Notes: a model not told the origin generated them from the letters alone. DNA of 64,000 nt from Nocardioides carbamazepini (GCF_024614185.1 NZ_JAHTLF010000008.1:186001-250000); one strand, 5' to 3'; positions 23,901 to 32,755 are shown, numbered from the stretch's first letter. Program-made: numbers and translations.

Positions 23901-24357
23901 CATCACCGGCTACATCGTGACGACCCGCCCCGGCGGTCAGCGGACGATGGTCGGCGCCGACGTGCACGAGGTCGTCGTCCCGGGCCTCCTCAACGGGACG
24001 GCCTACACCTTCACGGTGACCGCGACGACGGCGGCCGGGGCGAGCGTCGCCTCGGCTCCGTCGAACAGCGTGGTCCCCGCACGTCGGCCGGGCCGCGTCG
24101 CCAAGCCGACCGTCACCTTCAAGGGCGAGCGCCAGAAGCTGGTCGTGACGTGGCGCCAGCCCGCCACCCACGGCACGCCGCTGACCAGGTACGTCGTCCA
24201 GGTCAACGGCAGGTCGTGGGAGGTGGCGGCGAGCAAGCACCGCTTCGTGCTCCGCAACGTCGCACCGGGCACCTACCGGGTGAGCGTGGTCGCCGCCAAC
24301 GAGGTGGGCGACGCCAAGGCGAGCCGGGCCACGACGGTCCGGGTCCGCCGGCCCTAG
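20923..24357 (+). CDS. Secreted fibronectin type III repeat protein
   Basis: The 1144-residue product has a signal peptide (MSPRARRAALILLAPVTTLL, cleavage near GGAAA-DP at about residue 35). Two Ig-like modules follow (each with a QW plus GATxxxYTP pattern, about residues 40-225). Ten FN3 modules of about 91 residues run to the end, each with GNGS..TxYTVTASPGG and NGTAYTFTVxATN. There is no sortase motif, membrane anchor or enzymatic domain, so it is probably released or loosely wall-bound. ATG 20923 has GGAGG 4 nt upstream; the longer frame includes antisense hisI. The function is unknown; adhesion or a spacer role is only inference. Confidence 0.88.
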   Translation: MSPRARRAALILLAPVTTLLLALAVLVVPTGGAAADPLPQVTNALPPTISGTARSGEELRADPGVWHPAEGTTFAYQWYSNGDPIAGATAQAYTPTVGAWVINGRKFSVQATASHDGHVAGTAVSAAVTVKASGGGSSPTNTTAPVITNAAGAGAPVVGMPLSADHGTWSASGTFARQWLVADTPVPGATGPSYTPLAGDAGKQISVRVYNTVGGLTGIAASAPTAATLGAPAQVGKPTAVRGDRTVAVSWAAPADNGSPITSYTVVASPGGSACATTDSLGCTVTGLENGQAYTFTVVASSALGNSPASPASDPATPAGLPGAPGAPVAQRGNESATVTWAAPDDNGAAVTDYTVTASPGGTEVTVAGDTTSATVTGLANGTAYTFTLVATNAVGTGAASAASNSVVPVGVPHRVATPAATAGDGSATVTWTGEGNEGQDVTKYTVTTSPGGNIVTVDGSKRTATVSGLANGTAYTFTVGATNASGDGPASEPSAAVTPAGAPLKVAKPIAARGNQSASVAWTAANGNGSPVTGYTVTASPGGATATVDGATTHASVTGLTNGTTYTFTVRATNAIGDGAASDPSSGVVPAAVPDQVAQPSAERRDGGARITWPAAGGNGHAVTTYTVTATPGGRTVIVDGTSTAATVDELTNGTPYTFTVLATNALGAGAVSAPSNEVVPAGRPDRVATPTAVRGDASATVTWSAPGGNGSAVTGYTVTAAPGGRTATVAGDVTTATVGGLDNGTAYTFTVVATNDVGDGPASQSSAAITPAAVPHQVTGVTATRGDRSAVVTWAAAPGNGSDVTGYTVKAAPGGRQLVVAGAGTSVVVDGLDNGTAYTFTVTATNALGDGPASAPSSAVTPAGVPGTVARPSVVRGDASAVVTWSAASGNGAVVERYTVLSSPAGGACATATELTCTVTGLTNGTAYTFTVIATNTVGNSTPSAASDAVTPAPAPAETPGTPDAPGSVSAERGNRSATVRWTKADGNGSPITGYIVTTRPGGQRTMVGADVHEVVVPGLLNGTAYTFTVTATTAAGASVASAPSNSVVPARRPGRVAKPTVTFKGERQKLVVTWRQPATHGTPLTRYVVQVNGRSWEVAASKHRFVLRNVAPGTYRVSVVAANEVGDAKASRATTVRVRRP
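21613..24354 (+). repeat. Ten tandem FN3-coding repeats of about 273 bp
   Basis: Ten direct repeats of about 273 bp encode the FN3 modules. Repeats 2 to 8 are the most alike, sharing near-identical codons around AACGGCACGGCCTACAC (NGTAYTFT). The last two diverge in length and sequence. Such arrays can expand or contract by recombination. Confidence 0.85.
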
Positions 24358-24360
24358 TCC

Positions 24361-26193
24361 CTACCGGCCGTGCTGGGCCACCCACGACGCGTGCAACCGC
24401 GCGTAGGGCGTGTCCTCCTGCCGCACGAGCACCGCGTGCGGACCGCGCTGGACGATGCGGCCGCGGTCGACGACGACCACGACGTCGGCCGCCTCGGCGG
24501 TCGAGAGCCGGTGGGCGATGGTCACCGAGGTGCGCCCGCTCATCAGCCGCTCGAGGGCCCGAGCGATCCGGGTCTCCAGCTCGGGGTCGACGGCGCTGGT
24601 CGCCTCGTCGAGGACGAGCAGGTCGGGGTCGGCGAGCTGGGCGCGCAGGAGCGCGACGAGCTGCCGCTCCCCCGCCGACAGCGCCTCGCCGCGCTGGCCG
24701 ACCCGGGTCTCCACGCCATCGGGGAGGGCGGCCAGCCAGTCGCCGAGACCGATCGTCTCCGCCGCCTCCCGGATCTCCGCCTCGGTGGCACCCAGACGGC
24801 CGTAGCGGACATTGGCGGCGAGGGTGTCGTCGAAGAGGAAGCCCTCCTGCGGCACGAGTACGACGCTGCGGCGCAGCGCGCCCTCGGCGATCTCGCGCAG
24901 GTCGATGCCATCGAGCAGCACCCGCCCCCGGTCGGGGTCCATCAGCCGCGTCAGCAGCTTGGCGATCGTCGACTTGCCGGAGCCGGTCTCGCCCACGACC
25001 GCCACCCGCTGACCGGCGGGGACCTCGAGGTCGATCTCGGAGAGCACCTCGGGCCCACCCGGGTAGGCGAACGAGACGCCGTCGAACCGCACGTCGATCG
25101 CGCCCTTCGGCAGGCTGTGCCCGTCCGGCCCCGGATCGACCAGGTCCGCCGGAGTGTCGAGGATCCCGATCACCCGGCGCCAGCCGGCGATCGCGTTCTG
25201 GGCGTCGGTGAGGATCTGGGTGCCCATCTGCACCGGGCCGACGAAGAGCGTCACAAGGAACGCGAAGGCGAGCACCTCGCCGGCGGTGATGCCCTCGCCC
25301 CACGCGAAGCCCTGGCCCAGCCAGATCCCGACGATCAGCACACCGGCGTTCGCGAAGCCGGCCGAGATGCCGCCGAGACTGAACGAGAACGCGGTGAACC
25401 CCTGCGCGCGGGTGCTCGCCGTCTTGTGGATGTCGATCGCGGTGTCGATCCGCTCCTGGGTGCGCGCCTCGATCGCGTACGACTTCACGACCGCGGCGCC
25501 CACCACCGGCTCGGAGACCGCGGAGAGCAGGACGCCGACCTGGCGTCGTACCGTTCCGTAGGCGGCGGACAGCTTGCGCTGGAAGTAGCGCAGGCTCAAG
25601 AAGAGCGGCGCGAAGCAGATCCAGACCACCAGCGCGAGCTGCCAGCTGTAGAACACCATGACGACGGTCGCGATCAGCATCTGCCCGATGCTGACCACGA
25701 AGATCAGACCGCCGAACACCAGGAACTGGCTGACCTGGTCCACATCGCTCGTCACGCGGGACACCAGTGCCCCGCGCCGCTCGGTGCTCTGGGTGAGCAG
25801 CGGGAGATCGTGGACGTGGCGGAACGCCTTGACGCGCAGCGTCGCCAGCCCCCGCTCGGCGGAGGAGAACAGCCGGGCCGTCATCGCGTACGACGCCCAG
25901 CTGGTCACCACGATCGCGACCGCCGCGGCGAGCGCGAGCCACGTGGTGAAGGTCGGGTCGGGGCCGTCCGGTCCCCGCAGGCCCTTGTCGACGGTCTGTT
26001 GGACCGCGATCGGGACGACGACCTGCCCGACCGACGCCAGCACGGCGAGGACCAGGGTCCAGCCCATGCCCTCCACGAGCTCCGGCGAGTGGCGGATGCC
26101 GCGGCGGATGGTCTCCCACGCGCCGATGTCCTCGCCCGTGGCGAGGCGGGTGTGCTCGGGCGTGCTCGGGGTCGCGCTCAGGGTCGTGCTCAC
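24361..26193 (-). CDS. ABC exporter half-transporter, second subunit
   Basis: This 610-residue protein joins a six-helix membrane domain (about residues 30-340) to an ATPase domain: Walker A VGETGSGKST, Walker B LLVLDEATS and H-loop IAHRLST. The signature is ALSAGERQ rather than LSGGQ, so this site may be the less common kind in a heterodimer. It may export a lipid, peptide or drug; the substrate cannot be inferred. The GTG at 26193 overlaps the partner gene's stop by 4 nt. It converges on the FN3 gene with a 3-nt gap and no terminator. Confidence 0.9.
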   Translation of the reverse strand: MSTTLSATPSTPEHTRLATGEDIGAWETIRRGIRHSPELVEGMGWTLVLAVLASVGQVVVPIAVQQTVDKGLRGPDGPDPTFTTWLALAAAVAIVVTSWASYAMTARLFSSAERGLATLRVKAFRHVHDLPLLTQSTERRGALVSRVTSDVDQVSQFLVFGGLIFVVSIGQMLIATVVMVFYSWQLALVVWICFAPLFLSLRYFQRKLSAAYGTVRRQVGVLLSAVSEPVVGAAVVKSYAIEARTQERIDTAIDIHKTASTRAQGFTAFSFSLGGISAGFANAGVLIVGIWLGQGFAWGEGITAGEVLAFAFLVTLFVGPVQMGTQILTDAQNAIAGWRRVIGILDTPADLVDPGPDGHSLPKGAIDVRFDGVSFAYPGGPEVLSEIDLEVPAGQRVAVVGETGSGKSTIAKLLTRLMDPDRGRVLLDGIDLREIAEGALRRSVVLVPQEGFLFDDTLAANVRYGRLGATEAEIREAAETIGLGDWLAALPDGVETRVGQRGEALSAGERQLVALLRAQLADPDLLVLDEATSAVDPELETRIARALERLMSGRTSVTIAHRLSTAEAADVVVVVDRGRIVQRGPHAVLVRQEDTPYARLHASWVAQHGR

Positions 26194-27992
26194 GGGGCGA
26201 CCTCCACGACGTCGTTCTCGTGCTCGACCTCGTAGGCGTTGACGAGCCGGGCGTAGTCGGGGTTGCGAGTGACCAGCTCGTCGTGCGGCCCACGGTCGGC
26301 GATCCGGCCGTCGACGAGGTAGAGCACCTCGTCGGCCAGCCCGATCGTGGCCTTGCGGTAGGCGACCACGACGAGTGTGGTGTCCTCGGCGCCGAGGCCG
26401 GCGAGGATGCGGGCCTCCACCTCCGGGTCGACCGCGGAGGTGGCGTCGTCGAGCACGAGCAGCCGCGGATGCCGGACCAGCGCGCGGGCCAGGGCGAGCC
26501 GTTGCCGCTGACCACCCGACAGGGACGCGCCGCGCTCCCCAAGGCGGGTGTCGAGGCCGTCGGGCAGGGCGGCCACGAAGCCGTCGGCCTGCGCGGTGCG
26601 CAGCGCGGCCCAGACCTCGCCGTCCGTGGTGTCGGCGTCTGCGCCGCGACGTCCCAGCGTCACATTGCCGCGGACGGTGTCGTCGAAGAGGAAGGCGGTC
26701 TGGGGCACGACGGCCAGCGTCTCGGCGAGCCCGCCCCGTCGCAGCTCGCGCAGGTCGGTGCCGTCGACCCGGATCGCGCCCGCATCGACGTCGACCAGCC
26801 GGGCGAGCAGGCCGACCAGCGTGCTCTTGCCTGACGCGGTCGCGCCGACGAGGGCCACCGTGCGGCCCGGTGCGACGTCGAAGGTGACGTCCCGCAGCAG
26901 CGGCCGGTCGGGGGTGTAGCCGAACGCGGCCCGGTCGACCTCGAGCCGGGCGCCACCCGCCCGGTCGGGGAGGGGGCGGTCGCCGTACTCCATCGCGCCG
27001 GTCGCGGCGAGCACCGCCGCCACGCGGCGGTAGCCCACGACGCTGCGCGGGAAGTCGCCCAGCAGCCAGCCGATCGAGCGGATCGGGAACGCCACGACCG
27101 TCAGCAGGTAGGCCACGGTCACCACGTCGCCGGCGACGGTCGCCCCGGACACCACGCGGTGGACCCCGATCACCAGGACGACCAGCACCGCCAGGCTCGG
27201 CAGGGCCGCGAGGGCCGGGTCGAAGGCCGCGCGGATCCTCCCGACCCGGATGTTGGCCTCGCGCAGCTCCTCGGCCTTGGCCCTGAACCGCTGGGTCTCC
27301 TCCGGCTCGCGGCCGAGGGTCTTGACGACGAGCGCACCGTCGAACGACTCGTGGGCGATCTCGGACAGCTCGGCGCGCAGCTCCTGGGCGCGGGTCGCCC
27401 AGCCCTGGGCCAGGCGCTGGTAGACGACGTTGATGCCGATGACGAGCGGGAACACGAGCAGGCCGACCGCCGCCAGGACCAGATCGGTCACGAGCATCTG
27501 CACGACCGCGATCACCATCATCGCGACCGTGCCGACCGCCATCGGCAGCGGCGCGATCGGTCCCCAGGCGGCCTCGACGTCGGCATTGGCGTTGGAGAGC
27601 AGCTCCCCGGTGGGGTGCTTCTGGTGCCAGGCCATCGGCAGGCGGAGGTACTGGCGGGTGACGGCACGGCGGCTGTGGGCCTGCATCCGGTACTGCATGA
27701 TGCCGGCACCGAGCCGGCGCGCCACGATCCCGACCGCCCGCAGGATCGCCACACCGACGAACAGGCCCAGCACCGCCCACAGCAGGCCGGACCCGATCTC
27801 GCCGTCGCGGAAGGCCGGGATCACCACGTGGTCGGTCGACCAGCCGAGCACCCAGGCGTCCGCGACGGTCAGCGCGCCGAAGAGCACGCTCCCGACCGTC
27901 GACACCGCGAAGATCCACGGCTCGCGCTTGATGGCCACCCAGAGCACGGAGAACCCGGCGGACGTCGTACCCGTGCTGCCTGCCGTCGCCAC
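26190..27992 (-). CDS. ABC exporter half-transporter, first subunit
   Basis: This roughly 600-residue exporter subunit has a six-helix domain and an ATPase: Walker A VGATASGKST, signature SLSGGQRQR, Walker B LLVLDDATSAVD. Walker B has Asp in place of the catalytic Glu, so ATP hydrolysis at this site may be impaired, which with the altered signature of the partner points to a heterodimer with one working site. The H-loop position reads VVAYRKAT without His. The start is GTG 27992 with AGGAG 10 nt upstream; a TTG at 28043 would add 17 residues. It is divergent from the GH13 gene. Confidence 0.88.
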   Translation of the reverse strand: MATAGSTGTTSAGFSVLWVAIKREPWIFAVSTVGSVLFGALTVADAWVLGWSTDHVVIPAFRDGEIGSGLLWAVLGLFVGVAILRAVGIVARRLGAGIMQYRMQAHSRRAVTRQYLRLPMAWHQKHPTGELLSNANADVEAAWGPIAPLPMAVGTVAMMVIAVVQMLVTDLVLAAVGLLVFPLVIGINVVYQRLAQGWATRAQELRAELSEIAHESFDGALVVKTLGREPEETQRFRAKAEELREANIRVGRIRAAFDPALAALPSLAVLVVLVIGVHRVVSGATVAGDVVTVAYLLTVVAFPIRSIGWLLGDFPRSVVGYRRVAAVLAATGAMEYGDRPLPDRAGGARLEVDRAAFGYTPDRPLLRDVTFDVAPGRTVALVGATASGKSTLVGLLARLVDVDAGAIRVDGTDLRELRRGGLAETLAVVPQTAFLFDDTVRGNVTLGRRGADADTTDGEVWAALRTAQADGFVAALPDGLDTRLGERGASLSGGQRQRLALARALVRHPRLLVLDDATSAVDPEVEARILAGLGAEDTTLVVVAYRKATIGLADEVLYLVDGRIADRGPHDELVTRNPDYARLVNAYEVEHENDVVEVAP

Positions 27993-28103
27993 CCGAATCC
28001 TGCTCCTGCCGGTTCTCGGCGCCACGCGGCGTGCACGGCGCAACGAGCCGTAACTGTGGCACGAGAGCGGCTATTCCGCCGCGCCCGGGGCACCGTCCGG
28101 TTC

Positions 28104-29813
28104 GTGAGGACTGATCAGGACGCTCCCTGGTGGCGCGCCGCCGTCGTCTACCAGGTGTACCCACGCAGCTTCGCCGACAGCGACGGCGATGGTGTCGGCG
28201 ACCTCGCCGGGATCCGGGAGCACCTCGACCACCTCGAGTGGCTGGGCGTCGACGCTCTCTGGCTCTCCCCGTTCCAGCCCTCCCCCATGGACGACAACGG
28301 CTACGACATCAGCGACTACCGGGCCGTCGATCCGATCTACGGGACGCTCGACGACTTCGACGCCCTCGTGGCGGACGCACACGATCGCGGCATCCGGATC
28401 GTCCTCGACCTGGTCGCCAACCACACCTCCGACGAGCACCCGTGGTTCCGGCAGTCCCGCTCGGCGAGCGACCACCCGAGGCGGGACTGGTACTGGTGGC
28501 GTCGGCCCCGTGACGGCCACGTGCCTGGCCAACACGGCGCGGAGCCCACCAACTGGGGCTCCTTCTTCTCCGGTTCGGCCTGGGCGTGGGACCCCACGTC
28601 CGACGAGTACTACCTGCACCTGTTCTCCCCCAAGCAACCCGACCTCAACTGGGAGAACCCGGCCGTGCGACAGGCGATCCACGACGTCGCGCGCTGGTGG
28701 CTCCGGCGCGGCGTCGACGGCTTCCGGATGGACGTGATCAACCTGGTGTCCAAGGACCCGGCTCTGCCGGACGGGGTCGTGCGCCCCGGAGAGGAGTACG
28801 GCGACCTCGGCCGCTCGGTCGTCGACGGACCACGCGTGCACGAGTACCTCGCCGAGTTCCGGCGCGAGGTGTTCGGCGACCGGACCGACGTCGTGCTGCT
28901 CGTCGGTGAGGCTCCCGGCACCGGTCTCGAGGAGGCCCGGCGCTACACGCACCCCGATCGGCGAGAACTCGACATGGTGTTCCACTTCGAGCACGTCAAC
29001 GTCGACCGCGGAGAGTTCAAGTGGGACCTGCGGCCGTTCTCGGTCCCGGCGCTGCGCCGGGTGCTCGCCACCTGGCAGGTCGGCCTGGCCGACTGCTGGA
29101 ACGCGCTCTACTGGGACAACCACGACCAACCCCGGGTGGTGTCGCGGTTCGGCGACGTGACGCGCTTCCGTGACGCCTCCGCCAAGGCCCTGGCGACCGT
29201 GCTCCACCTGCAGCGCGGCACCCCGTTCGTGTTCCAGGGCGACGAGATCGGCATGGCCAACTATCCGTTCACGACGATCGAGGACTTCGACGACATCGAG
29301 TCGGTCAACCACTACCGGCGCTCGGTCGCGCTCGGGGTGGCGCCGGAGGACGTGCTCGTGTCGCTGCGCGCGATGAGCCGCGACAACGGGCGCACGCCGA
29401 TGCAGTGGGACGACGGGCCGCAGGCCGGCTTCACCCGGGGCCGCCCGTGGCGCCCGGTCAATCCCGACCACGTCGACGTCAATGTGGCCGCCCAGCGCGA
29501 GGTTCCCGGCTCGGTGCTGCACCACTACCGAGACCTGATCCGGCTGCGGCACGAGGAGCCGGTCGTCGTGGAGGGCACCTTCAGCCTGCTCGCCGCCGAG
29601 CACGACCACCTGTTCGCCTTCACCCGTGAGCACGGCGACACGACGCTCGTCGTCGTGGCGAACCTGTCGTCCGGCCGGGTCGGTCTCCCGGACGACGTGC
29701 GTGAGGCCTGCGAGGGCGCCGCGCTGGTGCTCGGCGAGCGGGCGGCCGGCGTACTCGATCCATGGGAGTCGCGCGTGCTGCGACGCACCCGAGCACCGGA
29801 AGGAGCGACCTGA
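28104..29813 (+). CDS. GH13 alpha-glucosidase / oligo-1,6-glucosidase-like enzyme
   Basis: This 569-residue alpha-amylase-family enzyme probably cleaves or transfers alpha-1,6 or alpha-1,4 glucosyl units in the cytoplasm (no signal peptide). The barrel has [15 protein letters not shown] at the start, DLVANHTS at region I, GVDGFRMD with nucleophile Asp210, LLVGEA with acid/base Glu269 and [11 protein letters not shown] with Asp341. It lacks a carbohydrate-binding module. Start is GTG 28104; GTG 28056 is possible. A TreS-like gene begins 1 nt after its stop, so they form one transcription unit. Substrate choice between isomaltose, trehalose or dextrins is not decided. Confidence 0.88.
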   Translation: MRTDQDAPWWRAAVVYQVYPRSFADSDGDGVGDLAGIREHLDHLEWLGVDALWLSPFQPSPMDDNGYDISDYRAVDPIYGTLDDFDALVADAHDRGIRIVLDLVANHTSDEHPWFRQSRSASDHPRRDWYWWRRPRDGHVPGQHGAEPTNWGSFFSGSAWAWDPTSDEYYLHLFSPKQPDLNWENPAVRQAIHDVARWWLRRGVDGFRMDVINLVSKDPALPDGVVRPGEEYGDLGRSVVDGPRVHEYLAEFRREVFGDRTDVVLLVGEAPGTGLEEARRYTHPDRRELDMVFHFEHVNVDRGEFKWDLRPFSVPALRRVLATWQVGLADCWNALYWDNHDQPRVVSRFGDVTRFRDASAKALATVLHLQRGTPFVFQGDEIGMANYPFTTIEDFDDIESVNHYRRSVALGVAPEDVLVSLRAMSRDNGRTPMQWDDGPQAGFTRGRPWRPVNPDHVDVNVAAQREVPGSVLHHYRDLIRLRHEEPVVVEGTFSLLAAEHDHLFAFTREHGDTTLVVVANLSSGRVGLPDDVREACEGAALVLGERAAGVLDPWESRVLRRTRAPEGAT

Positions 29814-29814
29814 G

Positions 29815-31350
29815 ATGCAGCCCATCTGGTACCGGAACGCGGTGATCTACCAGATCGACGTCGCGCAGTTCCATGGCTCCGACGGCGGGGGCGGCGACCT
29901 GCGCGGCACCGCCGACCGCCTGGAGTACGTCCGCGGCCTGGGCGCCGACTGCGTCTGGCTGCTGCCGTTCTTCCGGACCCCCTATCGCGACGGCGGGTAC
30001 GACGTCACCGACCACCTGTCCGTGGACCCACGGTTCGGCGACATCGCGGACTTCGCGTACCTCATGGACCGCGCGGACGCCCTCGGGGTCCGCGTCGTCA
30101 TCGACCTCGTCGCACAGCACACGTCCGTCGACCACCCCTGGTTCCAGGAGGCGCGGCGTGATCGGTCGTCGCCGTACCGCGACTACTACGTGTGGTCCGA
30201 CGAGCCGGTCGACACGGGGGTCGAGCAGAACTTCCCGACCGTCGAGGACGGCGTGTGGACCTGGGACGAGCTCGCGGGCCAGTACTACCGGCACACCTTC
30301 TACAGCCACGAGCCCGACCTCGACCTCGGCCAGCCGCGGGTCATCGCCGAGCTGGAACGCGTGATGTCGTTCTGGCTGCGCCTGGGAGTCAGCGGCTTCC
30401 GGGTCGACGCGCTGCCCTACATGGTCGAACGGGCGCAGGCGGCGGACCCACGGGACGACGGGCTGTGGCTCGTCGAGCACATGCACGACTACCTCGCGGT
30501 GCGGAAGGCGGACGCGATCCTGCTCGGCGAGGTCGACGTCCCCCCGAAGCAGTACGCCGACTATCTCCGCGCGGGGCACGGCATGTCGATGCTGCTGGAC
30601 TTCTGGACGAACAACCACCTCTTCCTCGCCCTCGCCCGCAGTGAGTCCGAGCCGATCGGGCGGGCGCTCGCGGAACGACCGCCGGCGCCGGAGCGCGGGC
30701 AGTACGCGACCTACCTGCGCAACCACGACGAGCTCGACCTCGAACGCCTCTCCGACCAGGAGCGCGAGGAGGTGGTGGGCATCTTCGCCCCGGACCCCTC
30801 CATGCAGGCCTATGGCCGCGGCATCCGGCGCAGGCTCGCTCCGATGCTCGGCGGCGACGAGCGGCGGGTCGCGATGGCGCATGCCCTGTTGATGAGCCTG
30901 CCCGGCTCCCCCGTGCTGCTGTACGGCGACGAGATCGGCATGGACGACGACCTCTCCCGCGAGGAGCGCCGCTCGGTGCGCACTCCGATGCAGTGGTCCG
31001 AGGCTCATCGGCAGACGACCTCGTCGGGGAGTCTGCTCGCGAAGGTGGGCAACCTCGTGCGGACCAGGCTCGGCCGACGCGAGATCGGCTTCGGCCACTG
31101 CGAGCCGCTCGATGTCGGCGACCCCGCGGTCCTCTGCCTGCGCCACGAGCTGGACGACGTCTCGTTGTTCTGCATCGTCAACCTCGGTGACCGCGAGGTC
31201 GCGGTGGAGGTGCCGGGCGCGGACACGGCGGACCTGGTCGACATCCTCGCCAACGACGACCTGCGGTCGCCTCGCGACGCGGGCGGGAAGGTCGAGCTGC
31301 CCGGGTACGGCTACCGCTGGCTCCAGCGACCGCAGGACCTCTTCGGCTGA
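29815..31350 (+). CDS. GH13 trehalose synthase-like enzyme
   Basis: This 511-residue cytoplasmic alpha-amylase-family enzyme resembles maltose alpha-D-glucosyltransferase (TreS). Region I is DLVAQHTS, nucleophile Asp198 is in GFRVDAL, acid/base Glu239 in ILLGEVD, and NHDELDLERLSDQERE gives Asp305. The RNHDEL..LS.EE pattern is TreS-like, but the protein is shorter than canonical TreS (about 570-600) and the insert domain is reduced. AGGAG precedes the ATG. It is followed 30 nt later by a TIGR03885-type flavin enzyme. It may interconvert maltose and trehalose or hydrolyse a glucoside. Confidence 0.82.
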   Translation: MQPIWYRNAVIYQIDVAQFHGSDGGGGDLRGTADRLEYVRGLGADCVWLLPFFRTPYRDGGYDVTDHLSVDPRFGDIADFAYLMDRADALGVRVVIDLVAQHTSVDHPWFQEARRDRSSPYRDYYVWSDEPVDTGVEQNFPTVEDGVWTWDELAGQYYRHTFYSHEPDLDLGQPRVIAELERVMSFWLRLGVSGFRVDALPYMVERAQAADPRDDGLWLVEHMHDYLAVRKADAILLGEVDVPPKQYADYLRAGHGMSMLLDFWTNNHLFLALARSESEPIGRALAERPPAPERGQYATYLRNHDELDLERLSDQEREEVVGIFAPDPSMQAYGRGIRRRLAPMLGGDERRVAMAHALLMSLPGSPVLLYGDEIGMDDDLSREERRSVRTPMQWSEAHRQTTSSGSLLAKVGNLVRTRLGRREIGFGHCEPLDVGDPAVLCLRHELDDVSLFCIVNLGDREVAVEVPGADTADLVDILANDDLRSPRDAGGKVELPGYGYRWLQRPQDLFG

Positions 31351-31380
31351 CGCACGGGAAGGACGGGAAGGGCACACCGG

Positions 31381-32349
31381 ATGGAGATCGGCTACCACGC
31401 CTCGCACGAGCAGTTCCCTCCGTCGCGACTGCTCACCGTCGCGGCGCGCGCCGAGGAGGCCGGGTTCCAGGCGGTGCTGTCGTCCGACCACCTCGCCCCG
31501 TGGAGCCGACGCCAGGGCGAGTCGGGCCTGGCGTGGTCGTGGCTCGGTGCGGTGCTGGCGACCACCTCCCTGCCCACCGGTGTGGTCACCGCCCCGGGCG
31601 ATCGCTACCACCCGGTGATCGTCGCCCAGGCGATCGCGACGCTGGCCGAGATGTTCCCGGGTCGCCTGGTTCCCGCGCTCGGCTCGGGCCAGGCGCTGAA
31701 CGAACATGTCACCGGCCGGCCCTGGCCCCCCAAGGCTGCCCGGAACCGACGCCTGGCCGAGTGCGCCTCGGTGATCCGTCGCCTCCTCGCCGGTGAGGAG
31801 GTCACCCACGAGGGCCTGGTCACGACCCGGGCCGCCCGGGTGTGGTCGCTGCCCGCGTCTCCACCACCGCTGTTCGCCGCCGCCCTCTCACCCGCGACGG
31901 CGCATCAGGTGGCGGCCTGGGCGGATGGCCTGATCACGGTGAACGCGCCCGACGAGGACCTGGCGGCGGTCGTCAGGGCGTTCCGCGAGGGTGGCGGCGA
32001 GGGCAGACCGGTCCACGTGCAGGCACACCTGTCCTGGGCACCGAGCCCGGCGGACGCCGAGGCCCAGGCGATGGACCAGTGGCGCGCCAACGCACTGCCC
32101 CCGATCCTCAACGAGGAGCTGGCCCTGCCCGAGCAGGTCGACGCCGCCGTGGAGCACGTCCCGCTGGCGGCGCTGCGCTCGAGCGTGTGGATCGAGACGG
32201 ATCCGCACTGGTACGTCGACCGGCTCGCGTCGTACGCCGCGCTCGGCATCGACCGCGTCTACCTCCACCAGGTGGGCCGCGACCAGGAGCGGTTCGTCGA
32301 CACCTTCGGGGAGCGCGTGCTGCCGCTCCTGCAGCAGCGGGAGCTGTGA
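31381..32349 (+). CDS. TIGR03885-type LLM-class flavin oxidoreductase
   Basis: This 322-residue luciferase-like monooxygenase has the TIM-barrel start MEIGYHASHEQFPPS, the SDHLAPWSRRQGESG and SWLGAVLATT segments and a C-terminal Tyr/Gly-rich IDRVYLHQVG. It fits the subgroup described as non-F420 (FMN-type) oxidoreductases. In other genomes I associate this group with GH13 genes, as here. The substrate is unknown. It shares direction and close spacing with the two GH13 genes, suggesting one unit. Confidence 0.82.
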   Translation: MEIGYHASHEQFPPSRLLTVAARAEEAGFQAVLSSDHLAPWSRRQGESGLAWSWLGAVLATTSLPTGVVTAPGDRYHPVIVAQAIATLAEMFPGRLVPALGSGQALNEHVTGRPWPPKAARNRRLAECASVIRRLLAGEEVTHEGLVTTRAARVWSLPASPPPLFAAALSPATAHQVAAWADGLITVNAPDEDLAAVVRAFREGGGEGRPVHVQAHLSWAPSPADAEAQAMDQWRANALPPILNEELALPEQVDAAVEHVPLAALRSSVWIETDPHWYVDRLASYAALGIDRVYLHQVGRDQERFVDTFGERVLPLLQQREL

Positions 32350-32354
32350 CGCAC

Positions 32355-32369
32355 TAGCGTCGGAGCGTG
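32355..32369 (+). promoter_or_regulatory. Leaderless promoter of the MmcQ-like gene
   Basis: TAGCGT (32355-32360) is followed by 6 nt and the GTG start at 32367, so transcription would begin at or within one base of the start codon. No ribosome site is present. This is the classic actinobacterial TAnnnT-N6-GTG leaderless layout. Confidence 0.55.
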
Positions 32370-32732
32370 GATGTCGAGACCATGCTCGCTCACTGCCTCG
32401 CCAAGCCGGGCGCCTGGCCGGACAACCCGTGGGACCACGAGTTCCCGGTCGTCAAAGTGGGCGCCGGCGAGCGCGGGAAGATCTTCGCCTTCCTCGCCCG
32501 CGACCACGTGGGGGTCAAGGCCGGCGCGATCCGCGAGGTCGCCGACGAGTGGCTGCACCGGTATCCGAACGACGCCACCGTCATGGCATACATCGGCCGC
32601 TCCGGCTGGAACGACCTCGCCCTCGGGGGCACGATCCCGGACGACGAGCTGCTCGAGGCGATCGACGCGTCGTACGCCGCGGTCGTGGCCAAGCTGCCGA
32701 AGTCACAGCGGCCGGCGGGCTGGGAGGGCTGA
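32367..32732 (+). CDS. MmcQ/YjbR-family protein
   Basis: This 121-residue protein has the YjbR fold pattern: an N-terminal HCLAKPGAWPDNPWDHEFPVVKV, a central GKIFAFLARD, and WNDLALGGTIPDDELLEAIDASYAAVVAKLPKSQR at the C-terminus. Members are small cytoplasmic DNA-binding-like proteins with no defined biochemical role. The GTG start is leaderless; an ATG five codons on is possible. It ends before a terminator that also faces the DUF222/HNH gene. Confidence 0.9.
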   Translation: MDVETMLAHCLAKPGAWPDNPWDHEFPVVKVGAGERGKIFAFLARDHVGVKAGAIREVADEWLHRYPNDATVMAYIGRSGWNDLALGGTIPDDELLEAIDASYAAVVAKLPKSQRPAGWEG

Positions 32733-32755
32733 GGCACCGTCCGGACACGCCGGCG

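Noticed and set aside
24361..28164. Single 1267-codon frame spanning both ABC exporter genes
   Set aside because: Only its second half is ABC-like; the first half is out of frame with the upstream ABC gene. A GTGA overlap at 26190-26193 separates two genes.
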